Origin: Agriotes lineatus
Lineage: Eukaryota; Arthropoda; Insecta; Coleoptera; Elateridae
DNA: 64,000 nucleotides
Assembly (NCBI GenBank): GCA_940337035.1
Contig: CALNHX010005837.1
Location: 36,144 to 100,143, forward strand
Reading direction: 5' to 3'
Shown here in pieces: positions 1 to 8,032 of the stretch (within the stretch, counting starts at the first letter, position 1; every line of letters starts with the position of its first letter). A program made the translations under genes and the position numbers. The notes beneath the pieces are model-generated. The model worked only from the letters and a program-made list of their open reading frames with translations. It did no database searches and was not told the origin of the DNA.

Positions 1-214
1 TAGTGACCAAAAATTTCAGATTATGTACCAAATATGTACCACTTATTATCAATGTCACTAAACTTCAGTATAAAATAAAAATCAACGTATTATACAAAAA
101 ATATTGTAGAAAATATTTTATACAAAAGGCGATCGATAAAGTAACAAAATAAACTTTAATTTTGGCAATGCCTGTATATTAACAAAACAAATACATTTTA
201 TAATTGTATATTAT

Positions 215-675
215 ATACCGAGGTTGAAAGTGTTTCTCATTACTTTCGAGAGAGATTTAATAGTTAACCGAGACAGGAATAAAACTTTTCACCGTGGTAT
301 GTATACTATTTTACTCACAATCGGTTTTTGTTATTCTTCATATAATTATGTAAGTTTCAAATAATATATATTTTTATCGCAGTTTCATAAGTCACTTTAA
401 CAAAGGAATCTGCAACGCTGTTGCTAAGTAAAATGACAGGTTCATTGATAGTGACATAAAGTACAGTAAACAATGACTCGCTTTCCTACTGTTTTGAAGG
501 TTAGAAACGTACTTATTATTAACCGACTGTAAGTAATAGTATATTACATACCGAGGTGGAAAGTGTTTCATTACTGTTGAGAGACTAAGTAGTTAACCGA
601 GACGCAAAGCGTCGAGGTCAACTTTATCTTGAGACAGGAATGAAACACTTTCCACCTCGATATGTATACTATTTT
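215..675. repeat. Two related palindromic repeats
   Basis: Copy A (about 215-310) has ATACCGAGGTTGAAAGTGTTT mirrored by AAAACTTTTCACCGTGGTAT. Copy B (about 540-668) has ACATACCGAGGTGGAAAGTG mirrored by CACTTTCCACCTCGATATGT. Both include TTAACCGAGAC near the centre; B adds the inner palindrome GACGCAAAGCGTC. They are foldback elements of one family. Outside them, TATGTACC words recur at 20-45 and 970-1045. Confidence 0.72.
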
Positions 676-1059
676 ATTCGCAACCACTTTATTCTAAACA
701 ATAATTGGAAGAATTATTATTACATTATGATTCCACAGGTTGTGACGCGCATGAGTGGATGAACGAGATTTCCAGTGTCCCTACCTACTAGACAGCGATC
801 GGCAATTGATTATTTCCAACCGCTGGCGCTGCCATGACAACAACTTTTCCGACCGGTTGGAAAGTTTGAAAGTTGATAATAGCTTATTTTCCAACTTTTT
901 AAAAGTTAGTAATCACCTTATTACATATATTGTAAATATCAAAAATGGTTGAAACGCGGAAAATATGAACTTTATGTACCTTTTTTTAAATTTATGTAAT
1001 TTTATGTACCAAGCTAAAAAATATGTACTTTTACATAAAATATGTACCGGCTTCGAACC

Positions 1060-1608
1060 CTGTAATCATACCTATACATAAAAAAGGAAATAAGTAACAA
1101 ACGACTTCCGAGACGGCACAGTGTCATTATTGAGGTCGAAGAACTCAACGTTTCGCCCACTTTCGTAAGGGGTTTCATCAGGAGGAAAAGCAAAGGAGCA
1201 CGGTAACTCAACATGTAAACCACGCCAGAGGCGAAACTCTTTTAACGATCGGAATGAGAAAGGCGAGAGTTTATAGGCAAATGCCTAAATAACACGAAGA
1301 AACTATACACAAAGAAATTAGTCACCATTGGCAATCAGACACCATAGGTTCCATAAAGTAAAGGAATTTATTTCTTACTGGTACATTATTTGTTGTTTGT
1401 AGCTGTAATACGGACAAGTTCATAAAAAGCGGGGCATTATAATTCATAACGACCGCTCTTCGTTAGCTACCAATACGTACTTCGATGCGTACACAGCAAT
1501 GGTTGACCGTCCACATTCTGATCAAAACCCACCAAAAACCTGCGCAAAACCCCGCGCAGAGACACATTTTGGCCCAGAACCCGTCTAGGTACACTACTTA
1601 CAGGGTCT
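1060..1608. other. No gene recognised
   Basis: Short unrelated frames only; nothing conserved seen. Confidence 0.35.
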
Positions 1609-1888
1609 AGAACAATTTGCTATCGCCGATTCGCCGTCGACCGATAAAGTTTAAAAAAACATATTCCACATGTTATCACTAATGCGCTCGTTGAGGTTGA
1701 TTCTTTTACAATGATGCAACTATAATTAGGTTGTTCTGAAATAGACAAATAACATTACTTATGTCCAACACAATACGTTTCAGAAATCGTTCGAACAACA
1801 ATTGCATGGTTTAGTAATAATTATAAAGGCGAATTGAGTAGACAGCGAATTTGACTTACGGCGAATCGGCGACGGTGAAATGTCCCAT
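1609..1888. mobile_element. Foldback element with GCCGATTCGCCGT ends, copy 1
   Basis: GCTATCGCCGATTCGCCGTC near the left end is mirrored by ACGGCGAATCGGCGACGG near the right, with ACAGCGAATTTGAC inside. It is the same family as 2271-2650. No coding potential. Confidence 0.75.
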
Positions 1889-1911
1889 TATCCTCGGTGC
1901 ATAAATAAATA

Positions 1912-2735
1912 TTAAATACTTAGACGCAATGATCGTCGATACAATGAGATGAGTACAGAAATTGATCTAGAAATTGCTTCAGAAAATAGAGCAGTAACAG
2001 CTCTTAATATGCTATTTACAAATAAATAACTGTCAAAAAATGTTAAACTAAGGTTTAACAACAGTATTCTAAGCCGATAATACTTTACGGATGTGAATTC
2101 TGGTGCATGACGGTTAAAGACCAAAGGAAACGATTCACGTTCGAAAATATTAACAAAAATAGAAGGAACCATAATAGACGAAGACAGTGGCAACTGGAGA
2201 CTGAAAACAAATGCAGAATTGAGGGGGAGTACTTGCCAACCCTTAATCACTAGTTCAATAAGAGCGGGGATGGGACAATTCGTCGTCGCCGATTCGCCGT
2301 AGGTAAAATTTTCCGTCTACTGTTTCGCCGGCGACCCAATATATAGGCTATACGAAGAATTTCTGGAACTTATTGCGTTCGACTTATAATAAGCGACCGA
2401 CGTTATTTTTCTATTTCAAAACAACTTAATTACAGTTGCACCGTTGTAAAAATATCAACCCTAACGAGCGCTTTAGTGATAACATGTAAAACATGTTTTT
2501 AATTTCTTGTATTCTATTTACACTGAATAGAAAGTAGTAGGTATTTTTATTCATTTAAAACTTTATCCGCCGACAGCGAATGTTCTGATGGCGAATTTTC
2601 CGACAGCGAATTGTACCTATGGCGAATAGGCGACGGTAAATTGCTCTAAACCTAATATGGTCAAGGCGGTTGGAATGGATAGGACATTTAATTCGAACAA
2701 CCGGAGATACAAACATTAACACCTTTAGGCAAAAG
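1912..2735 (+). pseudogene. RTE-like LINE C-terminal remnant, split by a foldback element
   Basis: The plus-strand frame at about 2050-2250 reads NNSILRPIILYGCEFWCMTV and KDQRKRFTFENI, then WRLKTNAELRG after a shift. After the insertion at 2271-2650 it resumes with LIWSRRLEWIGHLIRTTG. This is the familiar LINE C-terminal endpiece (LYGCETW, WRRRTNAEL, RLRWAGHV). Stops and shifts show it is dead. Confidence 0.78.
2271..2650. mobile_element. Foldback element with GCCGATTCGCCGT ends, copy 2
   Basis: The left end GGGACAATTCGTCGTCGCCG with ATTCGCCGTAGG is mirrored by CCTATGGCGAATAGGCGACG on the right. Subterminal CGACAGCGAAT words repeat at 2571, 2590 and 2611. It splits the RTE-like LINE remnant. 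Confidence 0.77.
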
Positions 2736-2926
2736 ACCGTCGGAACAGAAAAGACTATTAGATTATCTAGAAAATCTGTTTAAGCCGTTACCAAAGATCG
2801 ACGAGGACGAGGATGAAGAAATTCAAAGATTCCTAAAAGACCTTGAACAACCTAGCGAACCTGTATTTACAGCAACACCAAAAGAAGTAAAGTATGTAAT
2901 CGTGAACGCCCTAAGCCCAGAAAAGG

Positions 2927-4199
2927 TGTTACAGCAAAAAACTGATATCTAGCAACAAAAACAATGCACCACGTTGGGCTGTTAGCTTATTATAGCCACA
3001 ACATGGTTCTACACGACAAAAACAACAATTGGTTGCAACATAAATACTCTTTAACGACATAATTTAACCAAAATCGCAGCCCTAATCCCCGTTACGATGG
3101 GCTGTAACACAAAGACTTTAAATTCTGCACAAAGGAACTACGTTACATGATCAAAATTATCAACAATCACTCAAATAATGACGCAACGACAATGTTTACT
3201 TGAACTTACAATGTAAAACAATATGTAGGCGTTAAAACTTGACGGTATTGTTTAACATCTCACGATTTAAATAAATAATGGCGCGAATGGCAAGACAACA
3301 CTCTTAAAAATCACTTCACTGTAAATGTATGGCGGTACAACGATTAACAACCAACAAACACCTTGAGTTGAAGGAATCCAGACGGTACGTATTGATGTCC
3401 AATTCCAGCTGCCGGTCGCACCTCAACTATGCCACGACAGGGAAACTGCATAAGGGCGGTATTGAAGCAGATGTGACGGTATTAAATTCCCGGGACGGGA
3501 ATCTACGGCAGGTAGATTCGGTACGGCAATTCGTAACGTCACTACGATGATGATTTAGCACATAAACGAGTTTTTTTTACTAATAATACGCTAGCAGCGT
3601 AATTGGAAATATCCAGCTCCACGATACAGAAGAAACCATTGGCTAAACATTTCACGACAATTGACACAGGGGCTGGACGACAGCGACAATGTAGTTTCAC
3701 AACTTACAACAATTTCGACATTTACTTTACTTGCAACTGCACGCCGCGGACTCACCGACCACCCTTCTGAACGATCTCGAGGGCCCCCGCTGAATGCTTT
3801 CGCCGAAAACACGGGAACGAAATAAGACCACGCAGGCGTGACCCAAATTCGTTCTTTATTCCACTCAAGAGCCTCGCGGGAAAATTTAAAGCTAATGAAA
3901 TCCTGACTAAGCAGATGCCCGTGCCCGCGGAAAAGTTTTGGCTTGTCTGAACGACCAAATTCTAAGAATGCGATAAGGCAGAATGGATCGCTTTACATGC
4001 GAGAACAGATTGCATCACCCAAGCAGGAACAAAACCCAATTCATGATCCTAAAATAAACTGTGTAGCGTTAGCGTTTCAACGGGCGGAAAGAAAGATCGT
4101 ATGGAGTAAAAGTTTGACTACACTGCTAAACTATAAACTTGGGCTTTAAAAAATGCGGACAAATACAGGAAAGCGCTAAATTCCAAAAATTGTTCTCAC
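2927..4199. mobile_element. Insertion in the jockey LINE, founder of a dispersed family
   Basis: The LINE frame stops at SPEK and resumes at APGYD, and AAAG flanks both sides (2923-2926 and 4200-4203), giving a 1273-bp insert starting GTGTTACAGC and ending TTGTTCTCAC. The ends are only weakly inverted (GTG...CAC). Blocks recur at 47200-48650 and 61750-63050. No known protein is encoded. Confidence 0.75.
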
Positions 4200-4779
4200 A
4201 AAGGCCCCCGGTTACGACTTGATTACAAGTAAAGTAATTAAGGAACTTCCTCGCAAGGGTATAATTAAGCTAACACAGCTCATAAACGCTGTTTTCAGAT
4301 TAAAACATTTTCTAGCCCAGTAGAAGACAGCAGAAATAATATTAATTTAAAAACCGGGCAAACCACCACATGAGCCTTCATCCTACCGGCCAATTAGTTT
4401 GTTGTCTGTCTTATCTAAAATTGCTGAAAAACTGTTAGCCAAAACATTAAATAAGAGTCGCAGAAAGAAACCTGATACCTGATCACCAATTCGAGTTTAG
4501 ACGGCAACATTTTACAATTAAACAAGTGCATCCTGTAGTCGACACCATCAATAAAACATTTGAAGATAAAAATTAATGTGCTGCAGTATTTCTAGACATT
4601 AGCCAAGTATTTGATAAGGTATGGCACCGGGGACTCCTCTATAAGCTCAGAAAGAAACTTCCAGATAAACTCTACATCATCCTTTAATCATATCTAAGTG
4701 AGAGGTACTTCCGAGTGATATATGAAAATGAAATAACAGCACTACACCCAATAATGCCAGTCGTACCGCAGGGTAGTAT

Positions 4780-5093
4780 CAGCATACATAAATCAAACGA
4801 GTAGAGACACTCATGCCAAATGCTGAAACCTGTCTAGAGTGCCTGGGACAGTGACTTAGTGGGTATTTCTAAGCTTGACTACCAGATGGCAGAATTAAGT
4901 TCTACCAATCAGAGCCAGTTACTGCTGCTGCTACCAATCATAATGTGCTATAGTGGCGCAATCTGTTAGTATTAGTACTATTGAAAAGTACCCCCCCCCC
5001 CCCCCAGGAGCCGTTCAAAGTCATTCAAATCGGTATTTTGACATTAAAGGAACCGACAGCGAGTGTCTCTACTTGTTTGATTTATGTATGCTG
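4780..5093. mobile_element. Non-autonomous DNA transposon with 7-bp TSD (family of 9423-10098)
   Basis: The ends CAGCATACATAAATCAAAC are inverted on both sides, followed by (G/A)AGTAGAGACACTC. The exact 7-bp duplication GTAGTAT lies at 4773-4779 and 5094-5100. Removing the element and one duplication restores the PQGSILGSLLY motif of the jockey RT in frame. The interior contains a run of 16 C at about 4990. Confidence 0.93.
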
Positions 5094-5119
5094 GTAGTAT
5101 ACTGGGTTCTTTATTGTAC

Positions 5120-5351
5120 CATCGCGGACAAAAAAATGTAAACATCATTGTTTTCCTAGTGTAAATGGGTATATTACCTAAGTTAAATCAACATTGCTGA
5201 TATCATATTGTTTAATGCAGTTGCCAGTTGTCAAAAGTAAAAAGTCAAAAAATATAACCTAATATTATGTAAACGCCTAATAACACTGTGTAAAATTATA
5301 AAAAAGCGTTAACTTGATTAATGCTGGTGTTTCCATTTTTTGGCCGCGGTG
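5120..5351. mobile_element. Small DNA transposon with CA(T/C)CGCGG ends and GTAC TSD
   Basis: The left end CATCGCGGACAAAAAAATG and the reversed right end CACCGCGGCCAAAAAATGG are inverted repeats of about 28 bp. GTAC flanks both sides (5116-5119 and 5352-5355). Excision with one GTAC rejoins SLLY to LLFTADLP in the LINE frame. The superfamily is not assigned. Confidence 0.85.
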
Positions 5352-5857
5352 GTACCTCTTATTCACTGCTGATCTCCCAACCAATGATGATGTGATCACA
5401 ACCACATTTGCAGATGATACTGCCATGTTAACTGTACACAAACATCCAATAGAGGCAAGCAACATACTACAACGCAGTATAAGTGGAATCGATAAATGAA
5501 CCCAGAAGTAGAGGATTAAAGTAAACGAGGCAAAGTCCAACCACATCATCTTTACTAAATGCTGAGGAGACTCGCCTCAAGTAATGATAGGAAACCAGGT
5601 CATATCTTCCACAGACAACGTGAAATATCTCAGTATACACCTAGATAAGGGATTGACTGGAAAAACGCAAAAAAATATTATTGGCTGCTGGGAAGACATT
5701 CTCAACTTTCACTTCGAAACAAATTGCTTGCATACAATGTCATCTTCAAGCCAGTATGGACATATGGGCTACAGCTTTGGGGGACAGCATCGAAATCAAA
5801 CATCGCCATCATCGACAGATTCCAGTCTAAAGTGCTGCGTGCTCTTATGGACAGTTA

Positions 5858-6205
5858 CTGCCAAAAATGTTATCAACAACATAAAACAAACCCTCAAGTG
5901 GACAAAACAAAGCCACACGCTTGGGCGCCAAATCTGTTACCCACGAAACGTGATAAGCCAAAATAGCGTCACTCACACGGCATGCGAGAACAAAGCTTAC
6001 TTTATAAAACAAGCGTACGAAGAATAGAATCAAAGGTCCTAAAATAAACTGCGGAACGTTAGCGGAAATAAGTATCGGATGGACTAAAATTTTGAGTTAC
6101 GCCACTAAACAATGAATTTGGGCTTAAATTATGCGGGAAAAAATGCAGGAAAGCGCTAAATTTCGGAAATTGTTCTCACACTGCCCCAACTTTAAGAGAG
6201 TTACG
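5858..6205. mobile_element. Insertion in the jockey LINE C-terminus, related to the 2927-4199 family
   Basis: The LINE breaks after LRALMD and resumes at APWFV. The insert carries CATGCGAGAACAAAGCTTAC, CCTAAAATAAACTG and AGGAAAGCGCTAAATT, which also form the right end of 2927-4199. AGTTAC occurs near both borders (5854-5859 and about 6199-6204), but the exact ends are uncertain. Confidence 0.65.
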
Positions 6206-6340
6206 CCCCATGGTTTGTGACGAATAAAGACATCTACAATGACCTGCAAGTGTCCACAGTGAGTGAAACGATTGTGCAGTGCAGTGTAAAATACATTCAA
6301 CGATTGGAAAATTTTCTTGATAACGGTGAGCAGACAAAGA

Positions 6341-6810
6341 GACTAAAGCGTAAAACGCCACTCAAGCTGATCATTAAACATCAGATTGTAAAGTTTAGTT
6401 TACTAACACCTAAATTAATTTTCATACAGAGATTACTGTTCGCTGGAACATATCTTTTAATCATGCCAATGTTCTCAATCCACCCATATGCCGGCACACT
6501 TCGCCGTTCGCGGGTGTTACGTTCCAGAAGAATGCCGCGAAGCGCAAAACCGCGATGCCCAAGTAAACACATAAATGATAAAAATGGGGTTAGGTTCCAT
6601 ATACTAGATTTATTTATATTGCGCAACCTCAAAAAATTTAAACATTTTCGGCAGAAACGCTCGAGAAGACAGTAAAGCTTGAACTAAAATTCCATAAGCA
6701 ACATTAGTCTGCCACTTGAATCTACAGCTCGAATGTCCATTTGTTTATTCAAGTTATAATTTTACAATTTATTTCAGGTCTACTTTGGTAATAAGAGATT
6801 CAAAGGAATA
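6341..6810. other. No gene recognised
   Basis: Sequence downstream of the LINE remnant. A stretch at about 6496-6545 has GCCGTTCGCGG, inverse to the CCGCGAACGGC word of the adjoining tandem repeat. Confidence 0.4.
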
Positions 6811-7589
6811 GGTGTTCATGACATAAACCGCATACATCTGCTTTATTTACTTAGTGTGTGAAAGTTGAAACAGTTAACGTTGGCAATTCCATCCGCAAAT
6901 GCGCGAACGGCAAAGAAAAGGGAGCACATAAGTGTCCTGCGTAAAATCAGATCAGTGAAATGCAAATCCGCGAACGGCAAGGTCTGCCTGAGGTGTTCAT
7001 GACATAAACCGCATACATCTGCTTTATTTACTTAGTGTGTGAAAGTTTAAACAGTTAACGTTGGCAATTCCATCCGCAAATGCGCGAACGGCAAAGCAAT
7101 CCGCGAACGGCAAAGAAAAGGGAGCACATAAGTGACCCGCGTAAAATCAAATCAGTGAAATGCAATCAGCGAACGGCAAGGTCTGCCTGAGGTGTTCATG
7201 ACATAAACCGCATACATCTGCTTTATTTACTTAGTGTGTGAAAGTTTAAACAGTTAACGTTGGCAATTCCATCCGCAAATGCGCAAACGGCAAAGCAATC
7301 CGCGAACGGCAAAGAAAAGGGAGCACATAAGTGACCCGCGTAAAATCAAATCAGTGAAATGCAATCCGCGAACGGCAAGGTCTGCCTGAGGTGTTCATGA
7401 CATAAACCGCATACATCTGCTTTATTTACTTAGTGTGTGAAAGTTTAAACAGTTAACGTTGGCAATTCCATCCGCAAATGCGCGAACGGCAACGCAATCC
7501 GCGAACGGCAAAGAAAAGGGAGCACATAAGTGACCTGCGTAAAATCAAATCAGTGAAATGCAAATCCGCGAAGGGCAAGGTCTGCCTGT
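6811..7589. repeat. Four-unit tandem repeat, 181-199 bp per unit
   Basis: Units start at GGTGTTCATGACATAAACCG (6811, 6992, 7191 and 7390) and end GGCAAGGTCTGCCTG. Each carries two or three copies of CCGCGAACGGCAA. The first unit lacks one such copy and is 181 bp; the others are 198-199 bp. Units are nearly identical, implying recent expansion or gene conversion. It lies about 440 bp past the glycogen synthase stop. Confidence 0.95.
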
Positions 7590-8032
7590 ACTAATTGAAA
7601 TATTGTAACAGATTGCATTGTAAACCTTGAACAAAAAAAAATTATGAATTGGATATAATCTGAATACTACACAATAACGTTCAATTACTATATTCATATA
7701 TTTACTATATTGTAGGGAAGTTATGCCATCAATAAAAACAAAACACTACAAACATTTTGTACATTTTACTTGTAAAAATTATTCGAAAACTATCTAATAT
7801 TGCATCTGGATAAAGTAAATTTGTCACATTTTATGTAATGCTAATTAAGTCACTTCATCTATTTGCTGCAACAGACAAAACTACATTTGAGTATTGGCAA
7901 TTATGGCAGATATAACTAGATGTCAAGTACGGTTGCAAGAAACACTAGAAGGAATTTCCTCTTCGTTTAATAATGGTTAATTCCTAATTCTTCAAGCTAA
8001 AACACAGCGATTAATTGAGGAAGTCGACCAAA
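7590..8032 (-). other. 3' flank of glycogen synthase
   Basis: AT-rich sequence follows the TAG stop at 8033-8035. A variant polyadenylation hexamer ATTAAA (minus strand, 7966-7971) lies about 62 nt after the stop and is a candidate cleavage signal. No other gene is visible before the tandem repeat that ends at 7589. Confidence 0.45.

Larger units (their letters stand above)
2690..6340 (+). pseudogene. Jockey-like LINE reverse transcriptase, one copy cut by at least four insertions
   Basis: The plus strand reads LDYLENLFKPLP...VNALSPEK (to 2926), then APGYDLITSKVIKELPRKGI and SSYRPISLLSVLSKIAEKLL (4204-4440). Next come AVFLDISQVFDKVWHRG and VPQGSI (to 4779), then LGSLLY (5101-5119), LLFTADLPTND and FADDTAMLTVHKHP (5356-5450). 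The end reads MIGNQVISSTDNVKYLSIHL, FKPVWTYGLQLWGTAS, FQSKVLRALMD (to about 5857) and PWFVTNKDIYNDLQV (from about 6210). These are the RT domains in correct order, including the catalytic FADD. Gaps between them are later insertions. Stops make it inactive. Confidence 0.88.

Noticed and set aside
755..952. 65-codon plus-strand frame
   Set aside because: No motif, AT-rich repeat context, and no splice or composition support.
5724..5966. Independent small gene at the LINE 3' part
   Set aside because: It contains the FKPVWTYGLQLWGTAS and FQSKVLR motifs of the jockey LINE, so it is part of that pseudogene.
6811..7589. CRISPR-like array
   Set aside because: Units are about 200 bp, nearly identical throughout, with no unique spacers, in a eukaryotic genome.
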